A stretch of DNA of 64,000 nt from Belnapia arida (GTDB taxonomy: Bacteria > Pseudomonadota > Alphaproteobacteria > Acetobacterales > Acetobacteraceae), in contig NZ_JAETWB010000009.1 in assembly GCF_016773205.1 (NCBI RefSeq), positions 82,572 to 146,571 of the forward strand, read 5' to 3'. Both the position numbers and the translations under genes were made by a program. Shown here piece by piece: positions 1-8,426 of the stretch; the stretch's first letter is position 1, and each line of letters begins with the position of its first letter. The notes below the pieces were generated by a model. The model worked only from the letters and a program-made list of their open reading frames with translations, had not been told where the DNA came from and made no database searches.

Positions 1-294
1 CAGCCGCCGGCAGAGATCCTTGATGTGCTCGTGGACGCCGAAGATCTCCTCGATCACCAGCACCACCGGGTAGCGCCCGGGCGCCGCCGGCGCCGCGGCA
101 TAGCCGGGCAGCGTGCCGCCTGTCGCCGGGATGCGCACCTCGCCCGCATGCAGCCCGGCGCTGTCGGTGTGGATGGCCGCCGCCTCCGCCGCCCCCGGCA
201 CGGCCAGGGTGAACCCCGCCATCAGCGAGGTCATGACGAAGGCGCGTCGTGGCGGCTGGAGGACGAGCCCGTCGAGGCCGAGCAGCGCGGACAT
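1..294 (-). CDS. Dienelactone hydrolase family protein, N-terminal part (cut by window edge)
   Basis: Only the first 98 codons are inside the window; the rest lies to the left. The N-terminus has a twin-arginine-like start (QPPRRAFVMTSLMAG) and a hydrophobic stretch ending near AEAAA, so the protein is probably exported by Tat. After about residue 55 it reads GGTLPGYAAAPA and then VVLVIEEIFGVHEHIKDLCR, the characteristic opening of the dienelactone hydrolase alpha/beta-hydrolase family. The catalytic Cys, Asp and His lie outside the window. The ATG is 2 nt after the stop of the upstream FAH gene, so the two are probably co-transcribed. The family opens lactones such as dienelactone, but many members act on other esters, so the substrate is unknown. 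Confidence 0.85.
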   Translation of the reverse strand, partial: MSALLGLDGLVLQPPRRAFVMTSLMAGFTLAVPGAAEAAAIHTDSAGLHAGEVRIPATGGTLPGYAAAPAAPGRYPVVLVIEEIFGVHEHIKDLCRRL

Positions 295-296
295 GC

Positions 297-1184
297 TCAA
301 TGCTCCGCCACGGTGTTGGTAAGCGAGCCGATTCCGTCGATCTCGCAGCGGATGACATCGCCCGGCTTCAGCGTGCGCGGCGGCTGCATGGCATAGCCGA
401 CGCCCTCCGGCGTGCCGGTGATGATCACGTCGCCCGGCCGCAGGGTGAAGCCGAGCGAGAGCTGATGGATGATCTCCTTCACGTCGAAGATCATCTTCGA
501 GGTATGGCTGTCCTGCCGCTTCTCACCGTTGACGAAGCAGCGGATGCCGGTGTTGAGCGCATCCAGCTCCTCCGCCGGGACGATCCAGGGGCCGAGCGGG
601 CAGGAGCGGTCGAGCGACTTGCCCTTGAACCACTGGCCGTAGCGGCGCTGCAATTCGCGCCCCGTCACATCGTTGCCAATGCTCCAGCCGAAGACGTGGG
701 AGAGCGCGTCCTCGCGGCTGATGTTCGCCCCCTCGCGGCCGATGATGCAGGCCAGCTCCACCTCGTAGTCCAGCCATTCGGTGATGCCGGTATGGGCCGG
801 CACCTGCTCGTCCGGCCCGATCACCGTATCCGGCGCCTTGGTGAAGAATTGCGGGAATTTCGGTAGCTCGGACTGGGTGATGCCGCGGGTGCGGTCGCCC
901 TCGGCCACATGGTCCATGTAGTTGCGGCCGACGCAGAAGACGTTGCGCCGCGGCCGGGGGATGGGGGCGAGCAGCCTGTAGCTGCCAGCCGGCAGCACCG
1001 CGGCCGGGGTAGGGGTGGCGGCCAGGGCGCGCACGGCCGTCAGCGCCTCCGGCCCGGCCTCGATCAGCGCCAGCATGTCAGCAGGCACGGTGCCGGCCGC
1101 GGCCAGGTCGAGGATGCGGCCATCCTCCAGCACGGCGCCGAGGCGCGGTCCCTTCGAGTCGGAGAAGGTGGCAAGCTTGGTCAT
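297..1184 (-). CDS. Fumarylacetoacetate hydrolase (FAH) family protein
   Basis: A 295-residue protein starting MTKLATFSDSKGPRLG. The ATG at 1184 follows an AGGGACG ribosome site; a longer in-frame reading upstream lacks family similarity. The N-terminal half is the variable FAH domain. The C-terminal half carries the metal-binding and catalytic core: NVFCVGRNYMDHVAE, YEVELACIIGREG, GNDVTGRELQ and, near the end, RPGDVIITGTPEGVG. The set typically includes acylpyruvases, 2-keto-3-deoxy sugar acid hydrolases and oxaloacetate decarboxylases, which cleave or decarboxylate 2-oxo acids using Mg2+ or Mn2+. It precedes a dienelactone hydrolase by 2 nt, suggesting a small aromatic or lactone degradation operon. 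The exact substrate cannot be told from sequence. Confidence 0.9.
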   Translation of the reverse strand: MTKLATFSDSKGPRLGAVLEDGRILDLAAAGTVPADMLALIEAGPEALTAVRALAATPTPAAVLPAGSYRLLAPIPRPRRNVFCVGRNYMDHVAEGDRTRGITQSELPKFPQFFTKAPDTVIGPDEQVPAHTGITEWLDYEVELACIIGREGANISREDALSHVFGWSIGNDVTGRELQRRYGQWFKGKSLDRSCPLGPWIVPAEELDALNTGIRCFVNGEKRQDSHTSKMIFDVKEIIHQLSLGFTLRPGDVIITGTPEGVGYAMQPPRTLKPGDVIRCEIDGIGSLTNTVAEH

Positions 1185-1362
1185 GGACGGCGTCCCTGAA
1201 GGTCGGGGCGGAAGGGGAGCCCGCGGGCGCGGCCGTGGCAAGCCCCCTGGGGATAAAGCGCGTCCCGTTGCATTCACGGAGAGTTCAGCAACCCCTGGTA
1301 GCCTTACACGAGGGCTGCCGGTAATATCCGGAGCGCCATAACCCCTGTCCGAGAGCTGGCCG

Positions 1363-2442
1363 GTGCCGATTCCATCCCAGCCCTCCGCCTCCGTCATAGG
1401 CCCCGGGCCGAGCCGGCGCGGCATCCTGACCGGCCTTGCCGCCCTCGCCGTTGCCGGGCCTGCCCGCGCGATGGAGGCTCCGGCCGCCTTCCGCACCGAA
1501 TGGTTCCGCTTCCAGTCTCGTTTCCTGGTACCCGAAGGGCGGGTGATCGACACCGGCAATGGCGGCGTCTCGCATTCCGAAGGTCAGGGCTGGGGGCTGC
1601 TCTTCGCCCTCGCCGCGGATGACCAGCCGGGCTTCGAGCGTATCTTCGACTGGACGCGCCGGGTGCTCCGGCGGCCGGGCGACAACCTGCATGCCTGGCG
1701 CTTCCGGCCCGATGCGGCGCTGCCGGTCGATGATCCGAACAATGCAACGGATGGCGACCTCTGCATCGCCTGGGCGCTGCTCGAGGCCGGCGCGCGCTGG
1801 AGCAGGCCGGACTACACCCTGGTCGGCACCGCGATCGCGCGGGACATCCTGCGGCTGCTGGTCCGCCGGGTCGGCGCCTACAGCGTGCTGTTGCCGGGCG
1901 CGCAGGGCTTCGAACTGGCCAACGGCGCCGTCATCAACCCATCCTACTATGTCTTTCCGGCTTTCGGGGCCCTGGCGCGGGCGGTGCCCGACCCGGCCTG
2001 GGTGCGGGTGGCGGCCGACGGGCTGGTGCTGCTGCGCGCCTGCCGCTTCGGCCGCTGGGGGCTGCCGCCGGACTGGGCAGTGCTCGGCCGGACGGATGGC
2101 GGGCTGACCCTGCCGGCAAACTGGCCACCGCGCTTCTCCTTCGATGCGGTGCGGGTGCCGCTCTACCTGTCCTGGGCGGGGCTCGGGGGCGAGCCGGCCC
2201 TGGAGCGCGTTCGTAATTTCTGGACCGATCCCGCGCATCTGGCCATGCCGGCCTGGGCGGACCTGACCACCGATGCCGTCGCACCCTATGCGGCTTCGCC
2301 GGGCGTCATGGCCGTCGCCCGCCTCGCCGGGGCGCAGCGGCCGGCCGGACCGGTGGCGCAGCGGGCCGCATCCTCGGTTGGCGATGCGCCGGATTATTAT
2401 TCCGCAGCCCTCAGCATGCTGGCGCGCATGGCAAGCCGGTAA
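1363..2442 (+). CDS. bcsZ: Endo-1,4-beta-glucanase of the cellulose operon (GH8, BcsZ)
   Basis: A 359-residue glycoside hydrolase family 8 protein. It has a Tat-like signal peptide (SRRGILTGLAALAVAGPARA, roughly residues 17-36), so the enzyme should be periplasmic. The GH8 general-acid region is visible as SHSEGQGWGLLFA and the second acidic site as NNATDGDLCIAWAL; VINPSYYVFPAF is also typical. BcsZ trims or edits the nascent glucan and is needed for normal cellulose export in several bacteria. It is the first gene of the plus-strand cellulose cluster, 93 nt before bcsP. The start is a GTG. The upstream 178 nt separate it from the divergent FAH gene and should hold promoters for both. Confidence 0.93.
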   Translation: MPIPSQPSASVIGPGPSRRGILTGLAALAVAGPARAMEAPAAFRTEWFRFQSRFLVPEGRVIDTGNGGVSHSEGQGWGLLFALAADDQPGFERIFDWTRRVLRRPGDNLHAWRFRPDAALPVDDPNNATDGDLCIAWALLEAGARWSRPDYTLVGTAIARDILRLLVRRVGAYSVLLPGAQGFELANGAVINPSYYVFPAFGALARAVPDPAWVRVAADGLVLLRACRFGRWGLPPDWAVLGRTDGGLTLPANWPPRFSFDAVRVPLYLSWAGLGGEPALERVRNFWTDPAHLAMPAWADLTTDAVAPYAASPGVMAVARLAGAQRPAGPVAQRAASSVGDAPDYYSAALSMLARMASR

Positions 2443-2505
2443 CCCTGCGTCAATCTTGATACTCCGGCTAAAATCCTATTCCGTTTTGGCTCGCATCACG
2501 GCATG

Positions 2506-2528
2506 TTGTACCCTTCATGAGGGAACAA
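2506..2528. promoter_or_regulatory. Imperfect dyad between bcsZ and bcsP
   Basis: The arms TTGTACCCT (2506-2514) and AGGGAACAA (2520-2528) pair at 8 of 9 positions around a 5-nt loop TCATG. The dyad lies immediately upstream of the bcsP start (2536), in the 93-nt gap after bcsZ. That gap is locally AT-richer than its surroundings and has a weak sigma70-like TTGATA at 2456 followed by TATTCC at 2477 (short 15-nt spacer). It could be an operator or an mRNA hairpin covering the bcsP ribosome site. Function is inferred only from symmetry and position. Confidence 0.35.
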
Positions 2529-2535
2529 TTGCGAG

Positions 2536-3141
2536 ATGTCACGGGACTCCGATGTTGCGCGGGTAGCGGCAGCCTTGAAGTCTCCCGGACTTCGCTACCG
2601 GAGCTTCGGGAATGAGCCGGTGCGTGGCGTGGCGTCTCAATCCGTGAACAATGCTTCGGATTCGTTCCCGCTGATCGACGCCGCCATGGAGGCCGCGGCG
2701 GCGGAGGCCCAGCCCCCGCCAGCGGCCGAGCTGCACGCCTCGGTGCCGCCGCCGAGCTTCATCCCGTTGCCGGCCGATTTCGCCAGCCGGCCCCCACCCG
2801 GTCCGGTTGATCTCAGCTACCCGCTGGCCGCGCCCGCCCGGCCGGCCGCGCCGCCGCCCGCCTCGCCGCCCACCGCCGAACTCCCATACCGGCCGCTGCC
2901 GGCCCCGGCAGAGTCGCCGCCGGCGCCCTGCGGCACCCTCGCTGCCCTGCTGAACGGCGTGGCGCAGAGCGCCTCCCGGCCGAGCTGGCCCGCGCCGATG
3001 CCGCAGGCCGGCCTGCTGCCCGCCGGCATGGTCACCCTCCCGCTCGCCGAGGTGATGCGCCTCGTCGGCGGCACGATGCCCGACCCGGCCTCGCCCTTCG
3101 CCGCCTTCCGCATCGCCGGCGGGCCGTCCGGCGCACGGTAG
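2536..3141 (+). CDS. bcsP: Cellulose biosynthesis protein BcsP/BcsR-like, proline-rich
   Basis: A 201-residue protein rich in Pro and Ala. The N-terminal 55 residues (DVARVAAALKSPGLRYRSFG ... SFPLIDAAM) look like the short BcsR/BcsP domain: an acidic or hydrophobic helix, a YRSFG-type turn and then a WPLL-like helix. Residues about 60-130 are a low-complexity Pro/Ala linker. The C-terminus has a second short motif, LAEVMRLVGG ... SPFAAFRIAG. In other bacteria BcsR works with BcsQ at the synthase complex in the inner membrane. Position directly before bcsQ supports the assignment. The sequence is weakly conserved, so BcsP rather than another accessory protein is a judgement from layout and the end motifs. 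Confidence 0.65.
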   Translation: MSRDSDVARVAAALKSPGLRYRSFGNEPVRGVASQSVNNASDSFPLIDAAMEAAAAEAQPPPAAELHASVPPPSFIPLPADFASRPPPGPVDLSYPLAAPARPAAPPPASPPTAELPYRPLPAPAESPPAPCGTLAALLNGVAQSASRPSWPAPMPQAGLLPAGMVTLPLAEVMRLVGGTMPDPASPFAAFRIAGGPSGAR

Positions 3142-3165
3142 CCAGGACCCAAGGGGAACGGCACG

Positions 3166-3960
3166 ATGCCGCTGATCTGCATCGCCGCGCCCAAGGGAGG
3201 CGTCGGCAAGACCACGCTCGCCGCCAACCTCGCCGGCGCGCTGCATTGCGCCGGCCAGCCGGTGCTGGCGATGGATTGCGACCCGCAGAACGCGCTCCGC
3301 CTGCATTTCGGCCTCCCGGTGTGGGACGGCGCCGGCTTCCTGATGCAGCTTCCCCTCCGCCCCGACTGGCGCAGCCTGGTGCGCGACACCGCATCGGGCG
3401 TCGCCCTGCTGCCGCACGGGGCGAACGACATCCGCACCGCCCTCCGCCTCGCCGCCGCGCTGGAGCGCGAGCCGGAACTGCTGCTCGCCCCGGTGCGCGC
3501 CATGCTGGCCGAGCCCGGCCTCATCCTCGTCGCCGACCTGCCGCCCGGCCCCTCGCAGATGCTGAACCTGCTGGCGCCGCTCGCCGACCTCGTCGTCACC
3601 GTGCTGCTGGCGGATGCGAACAGCGCCGCCCTGGTGCCCGAGATCGACAGCGGCCGCTTCCTCGGCAGCGGTGCGCTGTCCGCGCCGCAGGCCGCGCGCG
3701 TGCGCATCGTGCTGAACCAGGTGGAGGCCACCTCCCGCCTCTCCCGCGCCGTGGCCGAGGCGATGGTGCGCCATCTCGGCCCGCGCCTGCTCGGCGCCGT
3801 CTGCCGCGACGAGGCGGTGGCCGAGGCGCTCGCCGCCCAGCGCCTGCTGCACGCCGAGGCGCCCGGCAGCGCCGCCGCCCTCGACATCGAGGACATCGCC
3901 CGCGGCATCGCCGCCCTGCTGCCGCCATTGCCCCTGTCGACGGAGCCGGTCGCGCCATGA
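3166..3960 (+). CDS. bcsQ: Cellulose biosynthesis ParA/MinD-type ATPase BcsQ
   Basis: A 264-residue P-loop ATPase of the MinD/ParA (SIMIBI) class. The deviant Walker A motif KGGVGKTTLAANLAGAL is at about residues 10-26, with the signature lysine. The switch region appears as LAMDCDPQNALRLHFG, and the Walker B-like segment as LILVADLPPGPSQMLNLL. BcsQ is associated with the cellulose synthase and, in enterobacteria, localises it to the pole or stabilises the secretion complex. An AAGGGGA ribosome site precedes the ATG 24 nt after bcsP. The stop overlaps the bcsAB start (ATGA), so translation is probably coupled. Confidence 0.93.
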   Translation: MPLICIAAPKGGVGKTTLAANLAGALHCAGQPVLAMDCDPQNALRLHFGLPVWDGAGFLMQLPLRPDWRSLVRDTASGVALLPHGANDIRTALRLAAALEREPELLLAPVRAMLAEPGLILVADLPPGPSQMLNLLAPLADLVVTVLLADANSAALVPEIDSGRFLGSGALSAPQAARVRIVLNQVEATSRLSRAVAEAMVRHLGPRLLGAVCRDEAVAEALAAQRLLHAEAPGSAAALDIEDIARGIAALLPPLPLSTEPVAP

Positions 3961-6900
3961 GCAACAGCACGCGCGACCCTCTCGCCCGCCTGCCCTTCAT
4001 GCGCAGCCGCATCGGCGGCGCCGTCGCCAGCATCATCGGGCTCCTCGCGGCGCTGATGGTGATCGTCGCGCCGCTCGAGCCGCAGGACCAGGCCTACCTC
4101 GCAATCGGCGGGGTGATGCTCTTCCTCGTCGCCAACGTCTTCCGCGGCCGCGTGGTGACGCTCGCCCTCGCGGCGCTCTCCTCCATCGTCTCGCTGCGCT
4201 ACCTCTATTGGCGTCTCAACGACACGCTCGACTACACGAGCTTCTGGCAGACCTTCTTCGGAACCGGCCTGGTGCTGGCCGAGGTCTATGCCGGCGTCGC
4301 CCTCATCCTCTCCTATTTCCAGACGCTCTGGCCGCTCGAGCGCAAGCCGGTGCCGCTGCCGGAGGATGTCGCCGCCTGGCCGGTCGTCGATATCTTCATC
4401 CCGACCTACAACGAGCCGCTGGAGGTGGTGAAGCCCACCATCTTCGCCGCGCTGGCGATCGACTGGCCGCCCGAGAAGCTGCGCGTGCACGTGCTCGACG
4501 ACGGCAGGCGCGAGGAGTTCCGCCGCTTCGCCGCCGAGGTCGGCGCCAATTACATCACCCGCACCGACAACAAGGGCGCCAAGGCGGGCAACATCAACCA
4601 CGCCATGGGCGTGACGAGCGGCGAGTACATCGCCATCTTCGACTGCGACCACGTGCCGACGCGCGCCTTCCTCCAACTCACGCTCGGCTGGCTGCTGCGC
4701 GACCGCGACCTCTGCATGGTACAGACGCCGCACCACTTCTATTCGCCCGATCCCTTCGAGCGGAACCTCGTCTCCGGCTCGCGCGTGCCGAACGAGAACC
4801 TGCTCTTCTACGGCCTCATCCAGCAGGGCAACGACTTCTGGGGCGGCACCTTCTTCTGCGGCTCCTGCGCCGTCATCCGGCGCGAGGCGCTGGAGGAGAT
4901 CGGCGGCGTCCCGACCGAGACCGTGACGGAGGACTGCCACGCCTCGCTGCGCATGCAGCGGCTGGGCTGGCGCACGGCCTATCTCCGCATGCCGCTCGCG
5001 GCCGGCCTCGCGACGGAGCGGCTGATGCTGCACATCGGCCAGCGGATGCGCTGGGGGCGGGGGATGATCCAGATCCTCCGCATCGAGAACCCGCTGACGG
5101 CGAGCGGCCTCGGGTGGTCGGAACGGCTTTGCTACTTCATGGCGATGTTCCACTTCCTCTTCCCGCTGCCGCGCTTCGTCTTCCTTACCGCGCCGCTCGC
5201 CTACCTGCTCGGCGGGCATACCCTCATCGCCGCCTCGCCGTTGGCGATCGTCGCCTATGCCGGGCCGCACATCATCCATTCCATCGTGACGGCGAGCCGC
5301 ATCCAGGGCCGCGTCCGCCATTCCTTCTGGTCGGAGATCTACGAGGCCGTGCTCGCCGTCTATCTGCTGCCGGTGACGCTGGCGACGCTGCTCGACCCGC
5401 GCCGCGGCAAGTTCAACGTCACCGACAAGGGCGGCACGCTGGCCGATGGCTACTTCGACATGCGCGCGGTCGGGCCCAATGTGGTGCTCGCCCTCTTCCT
5501 CGCCGCCGGCCTCGGCTTCGGCCTCTGGGGGCTGGCGACCAACCCGAGGCAGAGCCTCGAATTCCAGGCCTACATGCTGAACCTCGTATGGGCCTCGCTC
5601 TGCTTCATCACGGTGATGACCGGCCTCGCGGTCGGGCGCGAGCGGCGCCAGCTGCGCGAGCGGGCGCGCATCAGCGCCGACGTGCCGGCCACCATCCTGC
5701 TGCCCGACGGCCGGACGGTCGATGGCGACACGCGCGACCTCTCGCTCGGCGGCGCCGCCGTCTTTGCCGACCGGCCCGAGGGCATGCTCGACGACGCGGT
5801 GGTGACGCTCGAGCTGCATTGCGGCCATGAGGTGATCCCGCTGCCGGCCGAGGTGCTGCGCTGGACGGAGGGGCGGCTCCAGGTGCGCTTCGCGCCGCAG
5901 GACCTGCATGACGAGGGGCGCATCGTCCGGGCCGTGCTCGGCCGGGCCGATGCCTGGGTGGCCTGGGACGAGACCCGGACCGACCGGCCGCTGCGCTCGC
6001 TGCGGGAGGTCATGGTGAGCATCACGGGCCTGGTGCGGGGCGGCTCGCAATTCTCGCTCCGCCGCCGCGGCCCGGCGCGGGGCCACCAGGCCCCCGTCAT
6101 CGCCGAGCCGCAGCGGCCGCCGGCACCGCCCGCCCGGGCCGTGACGCGCCGCGCCGCCCTGTGGCTGCTCGTCTCCCTCGGCCTCGCCGCCGCCGGCCAG
6201 GCAGCGGCGCAGCCGCGCGCCTTCGGCCAGGCCCCGGCCTTCGCCCCGGCGCCGGCGCTCGCTGCGCCCGGTGCGCAGGACCCGACGCTCGGCACGCGGC
6301 GCATCAGCACCACGCTGCGCCAGCTCGGCCTCCGCGCGCCGATGCAGCTGCGCGGCACCTCGGACCTCCAGGGCGTGCTCTTCGGCATCCGCGGCGACGA
6401 GGTGGTGACGGAGGCCCGCCTCGTGCTCCAAGGCTCCACCTCGCCCCAGCTGATCCCCGAGCTGAGCCAGATCTCCGTCGCGCTCAACGAGCAGTTCGTC
6501 GGCGCCATCCAGCCGGACCGCAACCGGCCGAGTTTCGGCCCGCTCGAATTCCCGGTGAACCCGGTCTTCTTCGCCGACAACAACCGGCTGAATTTCCGCT
6601 TCTCCGGCCGCTACGCGGTGGAGTGCAACGACCCGCTCTCCGGCCTGCTCTGGGCCGTCGTCTCCGACACATCGACGCTCAACCTCACCCTGGAGAAGCT
6701 GCCGCTGACGCGCGACCTGGCGCGGCTGCCGGAACCCTTCTTCGACCCGCGCCTGCTGCGCGAGCCGCTCGTGCTGCCGGTCGTCCTGGCGGAGGCAGCG
6801 GGCAACGACGTGCTGCGCGCGGCCGCCATCGCCTCCTCCTGGTTCGCGGTGCAGGCCGACTACCGCACCGCCCGCTTCCCGGTCTCCGCCGCGCCGCCGG

Positions 6901-8426
6901 CGCGCGGCCATGCGGTGATGATCGTCACCAGCGGCGACGTCATCCAGGGCGTTCCCCTGCCGCGCTTCGACGGCCCGACCGTCGCCCTGCTGCCCAACCC
7001 GAACGACCCCTTCGGCCTGCTTCTGCTGATCGGCGGCCGGACCGGGGCGGAGGCGGTGGCCGCCGCCTCCGTGCTTGCGGTCGGGCGCGAGGCGCTCTCG
7101 GGCGAGGCCGCCATCGTCCAGCTGCCGGACATGCCCGCGCGCCAGCCCTATGACGCGCCGCGCTGGATCCGCAGCAACCGCCCGGTGAAGCTCGGTGAGC
7201 TGGTGGACCCGACGGAGCTCCAGGTTTCCGGCTATTCGCCGGGCGCCATCTCGATCCCCTTCCGCACCGCGCCCGACCTCTTCACCTGGCGCAACCAGCC
7301 GCTCCAGGCCGATATCCGTTTCCGCGCGCCCCCGGGCCCGATCGTCGACGTCGCCGTCTCGCGCGTCGATGCGACGATCAACGACCTCTACCTGAAGAGC
7401 TTCCCGCTGCGTGGGCCGGAGCCGGCCTGGCCGCTCTCTGCCATTGCCGGGTGGTTCGATCCCGGCAGCGACCGCTCGGAGGCGCGGCTCGGCATCCCGC
7501 CCTGGATCGTCTTCGGCCAGAACGAGCTGCAATTGCGCTTCGACATGCGCCCGCTTTCGCGTGGCGACTGCGTGGCCATCCCGGGCGACATCCGCGCCGG
7601 CATCGACCCGGACAGCACCATCGACCTCTCCTCGGCCCACCGCTTCACCCGGCTGCCGAACCTCGCCTATTTCGCCAGCTCCGGCTTCCCCTTCACCCGG
7701 ATGGCCGACCTCTCGACGACGGCCGTGGTGCTGCCGGACCGGCCGAGCGCGCAGGAGCTCTCCGCCTTCCTCGGCCTGATCGGCCGCGTCTCGGCCCTGG
7801 TCGGCTACCCGGCGACCGGCGTGCAGGTGGTGCGCCCGCAGGCGCTGGCCCAGGCGACGGAGAAGGACCTCATCGTCATCGGCGCATTAGGCCGCCAGCC
7901 CGCGCTGCCGCAGCTGATGCAGGACGCGCCGGTGCAGATCGACGGCAACCGCCTCACGGTCGCGCTGCCGGACATGCTGGGCGGCTTCCGCCACATCTTC
8001 GGCGGCGGCGGGCGAGGGGCAGCGGCGGAACGCGCCTCGGCCCAGCTCGCGGCGCCGGGCGACGGGCTCGGCGCGGTCTTCGGCTTCGAATCGCCGCTGA
8101 AGCCCGGCCGCTCGGTCCTGGCGCTCACCGGCACCACCCCCGGCGCGCTCGAGGACATGGTCGCCGCCTTGCAGGACCCGGAGCAGCTGCCCCGCGTCCA
8201 GGGTGACCTCGCCCTGCTCACCGCCGGCAAGATCCAGGGCTACAGCCTCGGCCGGACCTACAACACCGGCGTGCTGCCGCCCTGGCTCTGGCCGCAGGTC
8301 TATCTCTCGTCGAGCCCGGCGGCGCTGCTCGGCCTGCTCGCCCTCGCCATGCTGCTGGTCGCCGCGCCCTTCTACTGGGTGCTCCGGCGCCGCGCGATCC
8401 GCCGCCTGCGCACGAGGACAAGCTGA
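3957..8426 (+). CDS. bcsAB: Fused cellulose synthase BcsA-BcsB (catalytic and periplasmic subunits)
   Basis: A 1489-residue fusion of the two core subunits, as in Komagataeibacter AcsAB. Residues about 1-560 are the membrane GT2 synthase that polymerises UDP-glucose: VLDDGRREEF near 180, the metal-binding DCD at 229-231, the catalytic-base TED at 324-326 and the QRMRW acceptor-site motif at 362-366. A PilZ domain follows, with the RxxxR-type arginines near 562-572 and DLSLGGA at about 594, so cyclic di-GMP should activate it. A hydrophobic stretch at about 729-750, ending AAAQPRAFG, resembles a former BcsB signal peptide. Residues about 760-1465 are BcsB with a final membrane anchor and RRR tail. 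The ATG lies within the bcsQ stop (ATGA). No missing key residue was noticed. Confidence 0.96.
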   Translation: MSNSTRDPLARLPFMRSRIGGAVASIIGLLAALMVIVAPLEPQDQAYLAIGGVMLFLVANVFRGRVVTLALAALSSIVSLRYLYWRLNDTLDYTSFWQTFFGTGLVLAEVYAGVALILSYFQTLWPLERKPVPLPEDVAAWPVVDIFIPTYNEPLEVVKPTIFAALAIDWPPEKLRVHVLDDGRREEFRRFAAEVGANYITRTDNKGAKAGNINHAMGVTSGEYIAIFDCDHVPTRAFLQLTLGWLLRDRDLCMVQTPHHFYSPDPFERNLVSGSRVPNENLLFYGLIQQGNDFWGGTFFCGSCAVIRREALEEIGGVPTETVTEDCHASLRMQRLGWRTAYLRMPLAAGLATERLMLHIGQRMRWGRGMIQILRIENPLTASGLGWSERLCYFMAMFHFLFPLPRFVFLTAPLAYLLGGHTLIAASPLAIVAYAGPHIIHSIVTASRIQGRVRHSFWSEIYEAVLAVYLLPVTLATLLDPRRGKFNVTDKGGTLADGYFDMRAVGPNVVLALFLAAGLGFGLWGLATNPRQSLEFQAYMLNLVWASLCFITVMTGLAVGRERRQLRERARISADVPATILLPDGRTVDGDTRDLSLGGAAVFADRPEGMLDDAVVTLELHCGHEVIPLPAEVLRWTEGRLQVRFAPQDLHDEGRIVRAVLGRADAWVAWDETRTDRPLRSLREVMVSITGLVRGGSQFSLRRRGPARGHQAPVIAEPQRPPAPPARAVTRRAALWLLVSLGLAAAGQAAAQPRAFGQAPAFAPAPALAAPGAQDPTLGTRRISTTLRQLGLRAPMQLRGTSDLQGVLFGIRGDEVVTEARLVLQGSTSPQLIPELSQISVALNEQFVGAIQPDRNRPSFGPLEFPVNPVFFADNNRLNFRFSGRYAVECNDPLSGLLWAVVSDTSTLNLTLEKLPLTRDLARLPEPFFDPRLLREPLVLPVVLAEAAGNDVLRAAAIASSWFAVQADYRTARFPVSAAPPARGHAVMIVTSGDVIQGVPLPRFDGPTVALLPNPNDPFGLLLLIGGRTGAEAVAAASVLAVGREALSGEAAIVQLPDMPARQPYDAPRWIRSNRPVKLGELVDPTELQVSGYSPGAISIPFRTAPDLFTWRNQPLQADIRFRAPPGPIVDVAVSRVDATINDLYLKSFPLRGPEPAWPLSAIAGWFDPGSDRSEARLGIPPWIVFGQNELQLRFDMRPLSRGDCVAIPGDIRAGIDPDSTIDLSSAHRFTRLPNLAYFASSGFPFTRMADLSTTAVVLPDRPSAQELSAFLGLIGRVSALVGYPATGVQVVRPQALAQATEKDLIVIGALGRQPALPQLMQDAPVQIDGNRLTVALPDMLGGFRHIFGGGGRGAAAERASAQLAAPGDGLGAVFGFESPLKPGRSVLALTGTTPGALEDMVAALQDPEQLPRVQGDLALLTAGKIQGYSLGRTYNTGVLPPWLWPQVYLSSSPAALLGLLALAMLLVAAPFYWVLRRRAIRRLRTRTS

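Noticed and set aside
2817..7640. 1607-codon open frame on the minus strand opposite bcsQ-bcsAB
   Set aside because: Very high GC leaves few stops; its translation is compositionally odd (Arg, Gly, Ala-rich) and has no family motif, while the plus strand has clear cellulose genes.
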